From: RGIG5327 sp045612485
GTDB lineage: Bacteria; Verrucomicrobiota; Lentisphaeria; Victivallales; UBA1829
DNA length: 32,427 nt
Direction of reading: 5' to 3'
Assembly (NCBI GenBank): GCA_045612485.1
Contig: JAZKZE010000002.1
Span: 1-32,427 of the forward strand
Shown here: one piece after another, positions 16,042-24,357 of the stretch
Layout of the letters: every line of letters starts with the position of its first letter
Position numbering within the stretch: the first letter of the stretch is position 1
Program-made: the position numbers and the translations under genes
The notes under the pieces: generated by a model
Databases searched by the model: none
What the model was told of the DNA's origin: nothing
Seen by the model: the letters and a program-made list of their open reading frames with translations, nothing else

Positions 16042-18174
16042 ATGCTTAAACAAACATTTTCCACATCTGAAAAAAACTGTATTTCTGTGGAAAAAGATTT
16101 TCTCAATGCGGCATCTTTCGGTGCATCCGGTTCCGCCTTTACAACAACAGGCTCAATGAAAAATTCTTCCAATATCCTTACTCTTGAAGAAGAAGGGGAT
16201 TATAAAGAAGGGGACTTCCTCACCTTTGACGGAGGATTTTTCCATGTTTACGGTTGTGTTGTAAAAGAAAGAGCCCCCTATCTGGCAAAATACCAGAAAG
16301 ATCTTACAGACGAACTGGAAGCGGAAGGATTGGAAAAATGCCGTTTCCAGCAAACTTTCGTACTGCATTTCCACGGGGACAATACCTTTTCATTCCTTGT
16401 TGTGGATCCTCTTTACCAGACTTTTGATAATCCGGAAGCATCTGTAACAAGATTCTGGAAATGGGAAAAAGAGCATCTTCCGGTAAGCGGAGATTGGATC
16501 GATCTTACCAATGGCGTAAAGATCCGGTTCCGGGCTATGGACTGGAAGGCGGGAGCAATCATTTCCCTTCATGTTTCCAACCGTCTTACCGCAAAGATCC
16601 TGAAAAAAGAGGGTCATATTCTTACTCTTGACAAATGCGCCAATCAGGATATGGAAAAAGGGAGAGTACAGCATTTTGACCAGACTCCTTTACAGAACTG
16701 CGTAAATCAGGCGATCAAGGAAAATAAAAATGTATATATTCCTGCCGGTCACTATTTTCTGAGTGAAGGGCTTACCATTAAAGACGCCTCCATAACCATT
16801 GCCGGAGCAGGACGGGAACTCACTCTTCTGGACATCAGTCAGGCCCATACCGCCTGTTTCTGGGTGGGCGGAGGAAAAGAGTTTATTCTCAAAGACCTTG
16901 CCATTACCGGAAATACCGGATATAATCAGCTGCCCTGCTGCCGTCCCTTTATCACCGATTCCGGTTACGGCTACTGGCCTACTGCCAATCAGCAGATGGA
17001 GTGCTACGGAAGTTCCGCCTTCAATCTTGTTGGGACAGAATTTGTCTTATGTGAGAATATTTCCGTTTCCCGTATGTCCTCGGAAGCATTGTATCTCCAC
17101 GGCAGCGACCGGGGTGGACGTACGCCCTTCATCCAGAAGCCCCATGAAGGGATGGAATCCATCAAACATCAATATACAAAACAGTGTATCTTCCGCAGAT
17201 GCCGTGTCTTTGACTGCGGTTTCAATGCCTTCAACAACAACGACTTTGCGGAAAATACCGTTATTGAGTTCTGTCATGTGGAAAATGTAGGCAATTTCTG
17301 TGAAAATGCCTCCCGCTTCACCAGAGTCATCGGCAATTATGTTTACAATGCCCATACTCTCACCTTCTGTGCTATCCGCAGTCCGGAAGAGTTTACCGGA
17401 CTCACCCAGGCGATCGTCGCCGACAACATCTTTGAAGGCGGCAGACAGAACCGGGGATTGGGGATCAGCGGGGATGAAGTTATTGTTTCCAACAATACTT
17501 TTTCCGGATTCAGCAAGGCGACAGCCGTGGATATCGGCGGAAATAAGATCGTCCTTAATGGAAATATCATCGACTTGACCCGGGACAGTTTCTGTCCGGA
17601 TCACTGGCGTGATGGCGTACAGATTTCCGGCAGCAATGTTATCGTAAGCAATAATCATATCGGTATGCGTTCCGCAACAGGCAGGGAAAAGACCTGCGGG
17701 ATCGCCATTACCGAATGTGCAAAAAATCTTCTGATCCATGACAATATGTTCCAATCCCTTTCCTGCGGGATCCGTTCCGGCACAAGAACAGCAAAGCGGG
17801 TCTATGAAAATGACCCCACCTCCTCTTCCTGGAACCGTCCCTGGGAGGATCTTGCAGTAAAGATCACAGAAATCTCTCCGGAAGGAAAAATAAAAGGACT
17901 TATTCCGGAATATCTCCTTTCCCCTGCAAAACTTTCCGGAAAATGGATCATTGCGGATGATAAAGAAAATGAGATCGAACTTTCCCCCATTACCCTTTCA
18001 CCTCCTGTAACGGTGGAATTTACGGCGGAAAAAGGCATATTTACTGCGGGAAAATCCTACCGCATCTATCCTGCGGAATTCAACTGGAAACTGCATGACA
18101 ATATGTTTATGGATTGCGATAAAGATATGGATATATCTCTTCCCGCTGAACGGGGGATCACCATAAGGGATTGA
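16042..18174 (+). CDS. large right-handed parallel beta-helix protein
   Basis: A 710-aa protein. Residues 1-220 or so form a beta-rich N-terminal region. From about 220 to 580 it has regular parallel beta-helix repeats, visible as recurring patterns such as NVYIPAGHYFLSEGLTI, ELTLLDIS, NNDFAENTVIEFCHVENV and VIVSNNHIGM, with the stacked Asn typical of pectate-lyase-like folds. A small C-terminal domain follows. Proteins of this type are polysaccharide lyases, epimerases or glycosidases, and the family cannot be fixed here. There is no signal peptide or membrane segment, so it is probably cytoplasmic. It is transcribed from its own promoter region and ends at a strong terminator. Confidence 0.75.
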   Translation: MLKQTFSTSEKNCISVEKDFLNAASFGASGSAFTTTGSMKNSSNILTLEEEGDYKEGDFLTFDGGFFHVYGCVVKERAPYLAKYQKDLTDELEAEGLEKCRFQQTFVLHFHGDNTFSFLVVDPLYQTFDNPEASVTRFWKWEKEHLPVSGDWIDLTNGVKIRFRAMDWKAGAIISLHVSNRLTAKILKKEGHILTLDKCANQDMEKGRVQHFDQTPLQNCVNQAIKENKNVYIPAGHYFLSEGLTIKDASITIAGAGRELTLLDISQAHTACFWVGGGKEFILKDLAITGNTGYNQLPCCRPFITDSGYGYWPTANQQMECYGSSAFNLVGTEFVLCENISVSRMSSEALYLHGSDRGGRTPFIQKPHEGMESIKHQYTKQCIFRRCRVFDCGFNAFNNNDFAENTVIEFCHVENVGNFCENASRFTRVIGNYVYNAHTLTFCAIRSPEEFTGLTQAIVADNIFEGGRQNRGLGISGDEVIVSNNTFSGFSKATAVDIGGNKIVLNGNIIDLTRDSFCPDHWRDGVQISGSNVIVSNNHIGMRSATGREKTCGIAITECAKNLLIHDNMFQSLSCGIRSGTRTAKRVYENDPTSSSWNRPWEDLAVKITEISPEGKIKGLIPEYLLSPAKLSGKWIIADDKENEIELSPITLSPPVTVEFTAEKGIFTAGKSYRIYPAEFNWKLHDNMFMDCDKDMDISLPAERGITIRD

Positions 18175-18203
18175 GGAAAAATATTTTCTGACAGAAAACA
18201 GAG

Positions 18204-18242
18204 AAAACAGGCGGTGAATAATTTCCCGCCTGTTTTTCTTTT
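18204..18242. terminator. bidirectional rho-independent terminator
   Basis: AAAACAGGCGG at 18204-18214 pairs perfectly with CCGCCTGTTTT at 18226-18236 across an 11-base loop and is followed by TCTTTT. The A-run on the left side gives a T-run on the minus strand. It lies between the convergent beta-helix gene and AraC-type gene and would serve both. Confidence 0.9.
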
Positions 18243-18266
18243 AACAACACCTTGTTATAAAAAAAT

Positions 18267-19091
18267 CTATTTTTTGTGTTTCTGAAGCCATACCCAGAAA
18301 TTGGCGGGGGAGGAAAATCCCAGTTCATAGGCGATCTCTTTCTGGGACAACCCTTTTTTCAAAGCACTTTCCACATAATCCAATCTGACTTTATTGATAA
18401 AATCCCCGATGGAAGTACCGGTATATTTCCGGAAAGAGTGTGCCAGATAAGATCTGCTGTATCCGGAATACTGTTCCAGATTTTCGTAGGAAGCCTCTCT
18501 TGCACAAGTTACAATAATATGATTTTTTACAGACTGGATCACAGAAGAGATCTGTTCCTCCTTCCCGGAAGGCAGGGTATTATGATGCGACCGGGCAAAG
18601 GCAAATTCCGCAAGGATACTGTTTATGGGATCCCGCAGATATTCCAGTACTTTTTCGTCATTTTTCTCCTTCTCCTTTTCCAGCATATTTATACGGTTCT
18701 GCAAAATCTCCCGGTGGGCGGAAGGCAGGGAAAGGATACTGCCGGACTGAACGAACGTTCCCCCCGGGATAACTTCCATAAGCACTGCATTCAGCAGATT
18801 TCCGGAATGGTTGCTGAACCAGATCCATAAATGCAGAAGATCCCGGTCATATTTCTGATAACCGAAAGCATGGGGGACCCAGCTGTCTATGAAAAGACAG
18901 CTTCCGGGAGTAAGAAAATATACATTCCCGTTAAGCATGGTACTGCTTTCCCCTTTCAGGACAAAACAAATTTCCCTGCCGCCGTGGGAACTTGACCGGA
19001 AAGCACCGGCCTCTTCCCTGCGGCTCACAGGAGAATAAGCGGAAAAAATCTTTTTTACCCCGCCATACAGTATTTTTTCTGTTTCCGGCAT
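18267..19091 (-). CDS. AraC-family transcriptional regulator 1
   Basis: A 274-aa protein with an N-terminal cupin-like sensor domain (about residues 30-110, including SHGGREICFVLKGE and the LTPGSCLFID turn) and a C-terminal double helix-turn-helix (about 190-274). The second HTH carries the family consensus QKEIAYELGFSSPANFWVWLQKH; the more usual form ends in YFSRxFKK. It is divergent from the DegT-like gene, with a perfect 14-bp palindrome over that gene's -35 box, so it probably controls that operon in response to a sugar. The ribosome site AAAGGAG is 13 bases from the ATG, which is long, and no better in-frame start is seen. Confidence 0.88.
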   Translation of the reverse strand: MPETEKILYGGVKKIFSAYSPVSRREEAGAFRSSSHGGREICFVLKGESSTMLNGNVYFLTPGSCLFIDSWVPHAFGYQKYDRDLLHLWIWFSNHSGNLLNAVLMEVIPGGTFVQSGSILSLPSAHREILQNRINMLEKEKEKNDEKVLEYLRDPINSILAEFAFARSHHNTLPSGKEEQISSVIQSVKNHIIVTCAREASYENLEQYSGYSRSYLAHSFRKYTGTSIGDFINKVRLDYVESALKKGLSQKEIAYELGFSSPANFWVWLQKHKK

Positions 19092-19129
19092 AAAACAGCA
19101 AAAGCTCCTTTACCATATTTACAGCACGA

Positions 19130-19166
19130 TTTCAATATTGAAAAACTTTATATGAACATGTATAAT
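19130..19166 (+). promoter_or_regulatory. sigma70-type promoter with overlapping 14-bp palindrome
   Basis: TTGAAA at 19138-19143 and a consensus TATAAT at 19161-19166 are separated by exactly 17 bases. The -35 box is the right end of a perfect palindrome, TTTCAATATTGAAA, at 19130-19143. A repressor bound there would block polymerase directly. The divergent AraC-type gene makes its product the obvious candidate, though AraC proteins more often bind direct repeats. Confidence 0.7.
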
Positions 19167-19229
19167 ATACTTCAGAAAGCATGAAAAACAATTTATCCAA
19201 ATAAAAAAACACAAAAAAAGGAAATGGAA

Positions 19230-20447
19230 ATGAGTAAACTTGCCATTGACGGAGGAAAGAAAGTTTTTGCAAACGGTGTTCAGACTGCCCCGGACTGGCC
19301 GCTTAAATATCTGGAAACGGCTGAATTGCTTAAAGAGCTTTATTTACACGGCTCCTGGTCCTTTTATGGACAATATGAACAGGAATTCAATAGTAAGTTT
19401 GCTCAATATACCGGAGCAGACTCCTGTCATCTTATGGCAAATGGTACGGTAACTCTGGAAGTGGCACTTCAGGCATTGGGGGTGGGCCCGGGGGATGAAG
19501 TCATTGTTCCAGCCGTCACCTGGCTTGCCACAGGGATCGCTCCTTTGTATGTCGGGGCAACTCCTGTCATTGTAGATATTGAAGAAGATACTCTGTGCCT
19601 TGATCCGGTAAAGGTGGAGGAAGCCATTACTGAAAAAACAAAGGCGATCATTCCTGTACATCTTTTCGGTTCCATGGCGGATATAGAAAAGATCATGGCG
19701 ATTGCCAGAAAATATGATATCAAAGTCATAGAAGATTGCGCTCACGCTCACGGAGGTGTCTGGAACGGCAGACACGTTGGAACTCTTGGTGACGCGGGAA
19801 GTTTCAGTTTCCAGCAATCCAAGATCATGTCCAGCGGTGAAGGGGGAGCCTGCATCACCATGGATCCTGTTATCGGGGAAAAACTGGGCAGATTATCCCA
19901 CATAGGTTATCATAAGGGAGCAAAACAGGGGGAAGTTGCCGCACCGCCGCCAATTGGACTTCTCACTCACAATTACCGCATTACGGAATTTCAGGCAGTG
20001 ATCCTTTTAAGTCAGTTGAAAGAACTGAAAGAAAGTACCGTAATCAAAGACCGCAATGCAAGAAAAGTTGCAGAAAGATTAAATAAGATCCCCGGTTTGC
20101 AAATGCAGGCAAGAGGAAGAAAAGCAGACTTGCAAAGTTATTATCAGGTCATTTACAAACTGGATGAAAGTTATCTGAAAGAAGGTTATACCGTTGACAA
20201 TGTAATTCAGGCATTGAAAGCGGAAGGACTGGGAGCTGGTCATGGTGCCTGGGGCGGGAAAGCCATGTATCAGATGAGTTTATGGAATGTTCCTGAAAAG
20301 GATTACCGCCTCCACAGTAAAGAAACAGCAGAAAAGCTCCTTCCCACTCTCATCAATACGGCATCCGGCTTTTTTGCCTGTTGTGATGAGGAAGTGGATA
20401 TGTACTGCCAATGCTTTGAAAAAGTTATGGAAGCATACAGTAAATAA
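19230..20447 (+). CDS. DegT/DnrJ/EryC1/StrS-type PLP-dependent aminotransferase
   Basis: A 405-aa fold-type I PLP enzyme that transfers an amino group to a keto-sugar or keto-cyclitol. It shows the N-terminal LAIDGGKKVF, the PLP-phosphate contact LMANGTVTLEVAL, the EDCAHAHGG motif with the Asp that pairs with the PLP nitrogen, and the Schiff-base Lys198 in SFQQSKIMSSGEGG. The SFQ-x-x-K form and the GDEVIVPAVTWLATG segment recall aminocyclitol enzymes (scyllo-inosose aminotransferase) and AHBA synthase. That closeness is an impression, not a result. The ATG at 19230 is 8 bases after AAGG, while an ATG two codons upstream is too close. It is first in its operon. Confidence 0.9.
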   Translation: MSKLAIDGGKKVFANGVQTAPDWPLKYLETAELLKELYLHGSWSFYGQYEQEFNSKFAQYTGADSCHLMANGTVTLEVALQALGVGPGDEVIVPAVTWLATGIAPLYVGATPVIVDIEEDTLCLDPVKVEEAITEKTKAIIPVHLFGSMADIEKIMAIARKYDIKVIEDCAHAHGGVWNGRHVGTLGDAGSFSFQQSKIMSSGEGGACITMDPVIGEKLGRLSHIGYHKGAKQGEVAAPPPIGLLTHNYRITEFQAVILLSQLKELKESTVIKDRNARKVAERLNKIPGLQMQARGRKADLQSYYQVIYKLDESYLKEGYTVDNVIQALKAEGLGAGHGAWGGKAMYQMSLWNVPEKDYRLHSKETAEKLLPTLINTASGFFACCDEEVDMYCQCFEKVMEAYSK

Positions 20448-20464
20448 GTATAAAAATTTTTGAA

Positions 20465-20485
20465 CCGGGATCTCACAGATCCCGG
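20465..20485. repeat. intercistronic hairpin
   Basis: CCGGGATCT at 20465-20473 and AGATCCCGG at 20477-20485 form a perfect 9-bp stem with a 3-base loop. It sits in the 53-bp gap between the aminotransferase and isomerase genes, just before the ribosome site at about 20488-20492. No T-run follows, so it may stabilise or tune the transcript, not end it. Confidence 0.75.
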
Positions 20486-20500
20486 CATAAGGATATTAAA

Positions 20501-21235
20501 ATGAAATTTGGTGTTCAGCTTTACAACTTCCGTACAGCTCTTGCAGAAGATTATAAAGGCGCAATGAAGGAAATCGCAAAAATCGGCTTTGACGGAGTGG
20601 AATTTGCCGGCAATATCCCTATGGAGGCAGGGGAACTTGCTGCTTTTCTGAAAGAACTTCATGTGGAGTGCTGCGGAACGATGCTTTCCAGTGAAAAACT
20701 CAAAAATCCCGCTGATCCCGTCTGGGAATATGCGGAAAAATTGAATCCCCCCACAGTAAGTATCAGTGCCCACGGGGATTTTGCCGCAAAATGGCAGGAA
20801 ATTTTATCCCTCTGCCTTTCCATAAGGAAAAATGCAGAAGAAAAAGGTTTTCTCTTTTCCTATCACAATCATATAAAAGAGTTTACACTTGTTGACGGGA
20901 TTCCTGCCATGTACAGAATCCTGGATGCTCCCGGAGCGGAAAAGATTTTTGTGGAGCCGGATATCTGCTGGCTGCATCAGGCAGGGATCGATCCTTCTTT
21001 CTATATCCGTAAATATGCAAAAAGGCTTAAACAGATCCACCTCAAGGATATTTACATAGATCCCGATCCGGAAAAAAGCTGTTTTCCCCCGCTGGGAAAA
21101 GGTATTGTGGATATAAAAAGTGCCTTTGCCGCAGCAAAAGAAAGTGATTGTCTCTGGCTGATTTATGAACAGGATAATTCCGCAGATCCTTTCAAAGATG
21201 CCGCAGAAAGTCTTGCATTTATGAAAAAACTGTAA
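20501..21235 (+). CDS. sugar phosphate isomerase/epimerase-like TIM-barrel protein
   Basis: A 244-aa protein of the xylose-isomerase-like TIM-barrel (AP_endonuc_2) family, related to IolE/IolH and tagatose epimerase types. The start MKFGVQLYNFR and the strand-end motifs are typical: GFDGVEF with Glu34, YHNH at 121-124, VEPDICWLHQAG with Glu152 and Asp154, QIHLKD with His180 and Asp183, and YEQD with Glu223. These Glu, Asp and His residues line the divalent metal site in the family. It probably isomerises, epimerises or dehydrates a keto-sugar or cyclitol. It is downstream of the aminotransferase and separated by a hairpin. At 244 aa it is a little shorter than the usual 260-290. Confidence 0.83.
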   Translation: MKFGVQLYNFRTALAEDYKGAMKEIAKIGFDGVEFAGNIPMEAGELAAFLKELHVECCGTMLSSEKLKNPADPVWEYAEKLNPPTVSISAHGDFAAKWQEILSLCLSIRKNAEEKGFLFSYHNHIKEFTLVDGIPAMYRILDAPGAEKIFVEPDICWLHQAGIDPSFYIRKYAKRLKQIHLKDIYIDPDPEKSCFPPLGKGIVDIKSAFAAAKESDCLWLIYEQDNSADPFKDAAESLAFMKKL

Positions 21236-21260
21236 AATATTGCAAAAAAATTGCAGGAAA

Positions 21261-21489
21261 AAGGAGCTGTTGCAAAAGTGCGATAGACTTTTTCCCCTTG
21301 TACCGGCTCAAAAGATGAAATCTGTTTGGTAAATGTTCTACGGGAACAGAGTTTCTCAAACATACCTTTTGAGGAATATGCCCTGTAAGGGCAAGAGGGG
21401 CTGTTTTGTTTCCATTTCAAAGGGCTTGCCGCCGTACCTGTGTTCCAACGGCTCTTGCAGAATCTACCGCATTTTTGCAACTGCACCTT
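21261..21489. mobile_element. candidate MITE-like element with terminal inverted repeats
   Basis: The left end at 21261-21278 (AAGGAGCTGTTGCAAAAG) and the reverse complement of the right end at 21472-21489 (AAGGTGCAGTTGCAAAAA) match at 15 of 18 positions. The 229-bp element contains internal hairpins (TGCCCT-GTA-AGGGCA near 21378-21392, CTCAAA...TTTTGAG near 21355-21374) and no convincing gene. Clear target-site duplications are not visible. It fills most of the 372-bp gap between the isomerase and GH78-like genes. It could instead be a large structured leader or a dispersed intergenic repeat. Confidence 0.5.
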
Positions 21490-21539
21490 TCTTTTTTGCT
21501 TCATTATCCCGTGAAGCAGGATATTTTTGCTATTGAGTG

Positions 21540-21567
21540 TTGAAAATAGAATTTTTTATGGTATGTT
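21540..21567 (+). promoter_or_regulatory. possible sigma70-type promoter for GH78-like gene
   Basis: TTGAAA at 21540-21545 and TATGTT at 21562-21567 are separated by 16 bases, 41 bases before the start codon. The -35 box is identical to that of the DegT-type promoter. It lies just outside the right end of the inverted-repeat element, which would otherwise separate this gene from the upstream operon. Confidence 0.4.
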
Positions 21568-21607
21568 AGTAGGGGAAAAATATGAAAAAATAACAGAAAG
21601 GCTGAAA

Positions 21608-23377
21608 ATGGATCATTTTTCTTATAATTACCGTATTGACCGTATCGAAGCAAAAAGAGTCAGAAGAGTAAATAACGATACCTTCTTTGCCGATTTCGGA
21701 AAAGACGCCTACGGAAAACTGGAACTTACTCTGGAATCCGATACAGAAGGCAAAGTTATTGAGATCGCTGTAGGTCAGATGTATGATATGGAGCTTGACC
21801 GTTTAAGCAGAAAAGAACTGGGCAGGGTGGTGACAACCGTTTACCCCTTTACCTTGAAAAAGGGAAAACATACCTATACAGCTGAATTCCCCCAATCAAA
21901 ATTTTACGGTACGGGAATCGTCCCCTCCCCTGTGGGTGAAGTACGCCCCTACCGCTACTGTGAAATAAAAGGATATGAAAAAGAGCTTTCCACAAAGAAT
22001 TTTGTTCAGCTTGCCCTCTTTGCCTCTTTCAATGACGATGCCGCCTCTTTCCATTGTTCCAATGCCATGCTCAATCAAGTATGGGATCTTTGCAAATATA
22101 CCATCAAAATGAGCAACGCTTTCGGCTACTACATCGACGGCGAAAGGGAACGCACCCCCTATGAAGGCGACGCCATGATCTCCGCTATGGGGCACTACTG
22201 TCTGGATACCGATTATACCATTGCCAAACGCACCATTGACTTTCTCATGGATACCCCCAACTGGCCCATCAACGGTCTTTTCCTTACCGCCAATCTCATC
22301 CGGGATTACTATATGTACAGCGGCGATATTGCCCCCATTGAAGAGTGGTACAATAAAGCAAAAAAACGCTGTCAGATCTTCTTTGACTCCGGTCTCCTTG
22401 CCGATGCAAAAAAAATCCATGAAAAATACACGGTGGAAGAGATCGCCCGCTATACCGGCTTATCCGACTTTTTAAGTTTCTGGATGCGGGATATCGTGGA
22501 CTGGCCCGGCCATGAAACCGACGGCTACGATTTCGGGGACTGTTTCTATCAGGGAAATGACGTAAATACTCCCCCCGCCAACCGTACCGGAAGAGAAATA
22601 GGCGAAGCCCATTTCGTCGGCAACGCCAATCAGGCATGGTCATTGGATGCCTTTGCAGATATTGCCTGCGCTCTCGGCAAAAAAGAAGAGGAGGAATTTT
22701 TCCGCAAACGGGCGGAAGATGTGAGAATATGTCTGCGGGAAACTATGTTTGACGCTGAAACCTCTCTCTATGTGGATACCCCCAACTCCAAACATACCGC
22801 CCAGCATACAAGTTTCTGGGCAATTTTCGGCGGTGTGGCAACCATGGATCAGTACCCTGCCCTTATCAGGCACATAAGAAAAAAACGCATGTCATGCAGT
22901 GCCTGTGTCTCCTCCAAACTCATCGCCGCCCTCTACATGGCAGGCGACGAAGAACAGCCTTTGCGTCTCATGTGTGACAGCACTTCCAACCGTTCCTGGA
23001 GCAATATGATCCGGCTGGGAGCAACCGTCACCATGGAAGCATGGGATCATTACATCCATCAGGGGATGGATCTTGTCCACCCCTTTGCCGCAGCTCCCGC
23101 CCACCTTATTCCCAGAGAGATGTTCGGGATCAAACCTCTTGAACCCAAAATGAAACGCTTTTCCCTCATCCCCCGTACAGGATTTCTGGAAGAAGCGGAA
23201 CTCACCCACCCCACCATCTATGGTCCCATCAAGGTGAAAGTAAGCAAAAAAGACGGGAACGCCGTTATGACGGCAAATATCCCTGCCGGCACAACCGCAG
23301 AATGTGATTTCTATGGTAAAAAATGCACCCTTGCCGCAGGAGAACATACCATCACTGCTGATTGTCCTCAATATTAA
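21608..23377 (+). CDS. alpha-L-rhamnosidase-like six-hairpin glycosidase (GH78-like)
   Basis: A 589-aa protein with an N-terminal beta-sandwich (about residues 1-140), an (alpha/alpha)6 barrel (about 145-500) and a short C-terminal beta domain. The motif DGERERTPYEGD near residues 176-187 corresponds to the GH78 signature DCPQRDERLGWTGD, including the paired acidic residues used in catalysis. The following MGHYCLDTDYTIAKRTIDFL and GLFLTANLIRDYYMYSGD also fit the fold. It is shorter than typical secreted rhamnosidases (900-1000 aa), lacks the extra N-terminal domains and has no signal peptide, so it would act on imported oligosaccharides. The start is the ATG after AAAGG at 6 bases. Rhamnose specificity is not certain. 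Confidence 0.82.
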   Translation: MDHFSYNYRIDRIEAKRVRRVNNDTFFADFGKDAYGKLELTLESDTEGKVIEIAVGQMYDMELDRLSRKELGRVVTTVYPFTLKKGKHTYTAEFPQSKFYGTGIVPSPVGEVRPYRYCEIKGYEKELSTKNFVQLALFASFNDDAASFHCSNAMLNQVWDLCKYTIKMSNAFGYYIDGERERTPYEGDAMISAMGHYCLDTDYTIAKRTIDFLMDTPNWPINGLFLTANLIRDYYMYSGDIAPIEEWYNKAKKRCQIFFDSGLLADAKKIHEKYTVEEIARYTGLSDFLSFWMRDIVDWPGHETDGYDFGDCFYQGNDVNTPPANRTGREIGEAHFVGNANQAWSLDAFADIACALGKKEEEEFFRKRAEDVRICLRETMFDAETSLYVDTPNSKHTAQHTSFWAIFGGVATMDQYPALIRHIRKKRMSCSACVSSKLIAALYMAGDEEQPLRLMCDSTSNRSWSNMIRLGATVTMEAWDHYIHQGMDLVHPFAAAPAHLIPREMFGIKPLEPKMKRFSLIPRTGFLEEAELTHPTIYGPIKVKVSKKDGNAVMTANIPAGTTAECDFYGKKCTLAAGEHTITADCPQY

Positions 23378-23390
23378 AAATATTGAATAC

Positions 23391-23437
23391 GGGGAAAAGA
23401 CAAAAACTTTTTGAAAAAAGTTTATTTTCTTTTCCCC
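23391..23437. terminator. long nested hairpin, probable terminator or repeat
   Basis: GGGGAAAAGA at 23391-23400 pairs perfectly with TCTTTTCCCC at 23428-23437. Inside, AAACTTT at 23404-23410 pairs with AAAGTTT at 23417-23423. It starts 14 bases after the GH78-like stop, as a terminator would, but the T-run (TTTTT at 23450-23454) comes 12 bases late. It may be a dispersed hairpin repeat used as a terminator. Confidence 0.5.
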
Positions 23438-23495
23438 ATACCCCATATCTTTTTACGAAAACTTTTAACTTTTTATTTAAGAAGAAAGAGGCAAT

Positions 23496-24353
23496 ATGAG
23501 CATAAATACACAAAAGATAAATTCTTTTCTGGAACAATTTACTACTTATGTTGCCGCTGTCGGCGGCGGATGTTATATGGGAGCAGTTCTTTCTGCTCTC
23601 TTTACTCTTTTTATTACCGGCAAAAAACTGGATAAAGTTCTGCCGGGATATCTTTGTACTCTTATTGCTGTATGTATATTTATTGCGCCCATTATTGTTT
23701 TTCTTTTTATTGCGTTCCGGTTTGAGAAAAAATTGAAAAATACGGAAAACTGTCCGCAGGTTCGGAAAAGCAGACTTGGCACATTCTTCCTGCTGGGTAC
23801 TCCGGCGTTTCTTCTTATCACAGCAGGATTCTTTGCCGCTTTCTCTCTGGAAAATGATCTATTGCTTCTTCCGGGACTTTTTCTCTTCCTTTTTATTCTT
23901 TTCTATTCCATTTTCCGTCCCGTGGAATCGGATGTACGAAGAGGAAATATCAAAGCATTTTCTTTTATCTTTGCTTTTGGTCTCTTTTTTATTTCCAGTA
24001 TCATTCTCGGCAGAACAGGTCAGGAAATTTCCTATACGGGGAATGACATTACCGCAATAAAAAAACTTTCCTCCCGCCAGAAAGAGATCTGTTTCCCCCC
24101 CAATGCAACAAAGATCCGCCTGTCCGGAACAACGGGCTCTTTTGAATACAGTTGTCATGTAAAGGAAAAAGATTTTCTTGCCTATATGGCAGCAAGTCCC
24201 TTTAAATTCAGGAAGGTCACAGAAAACAAAGGTTTTGATAAAAACCCTGTTCCTTATTATGAATGTATCGACCGCAGAGGAAACGGCGGAGGCTGGACTT
24301 TCCGTTATACCGTCCCGGAGGAAAAATTTTTTGGTGCGTATTCTCACCATTAA
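23496..24353 (+). CDS. membrane protein of unknown function
   Basis: A 285-aa protein not assigned to a family. It has about five hydrophobic segments (near residues 20-38, 48-72, 95-112, 120-137 and 150-168), then a soluble C-terminal domain of about 110 residues from LSSRQKEICFPPNATKIRL to the end. That domain has the look of a small beta-rich fold (SGTTGSFEYSCHVKEKDFLAYM) and would face one side of the membrane. The ribosome site is AAGAGG before the ATG. It stands alone between a hairpin and a convergent AraC gene only 4 bases from its stop, and may not belong to the sugar pathway. Confidence 0.75.
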   Translation: MSINTQKINSFLEQFTTYVAAVGGGCYMGAVLSALFTLFITGKKLDKVLPGYLCTLIAVCIFIAPIIVFLFIAFRFEKKLKNTENCPQVRKSRLGTFFLLGTPAFLLITAGFFAAFSLENDLLLLPGLFLFLFILFYSIFRPVESDVRRGNIKAFSFIFAFGLFFISSIILGRTGQEISYTGNDITAIKKLSSRQKEICFPPNATKIRLSGTTGSFEYSCHVKEKDFLAYMAASPFKFRKVTENKGFDKNPVPYYECIDRRGNGGGWTFRYTVPEEKFFGAYSHH

Positions 24354-24357
24354 AAAT

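Noticed and set aside
21163..21504. Small minus-strand gene inside the inverted-repeat element
   Set aside because: The 113-codon frame runs antisense into the isomerase gene and has low-complexity content without a ribosome site. It may recur wherever the element does, but coding is not supported.
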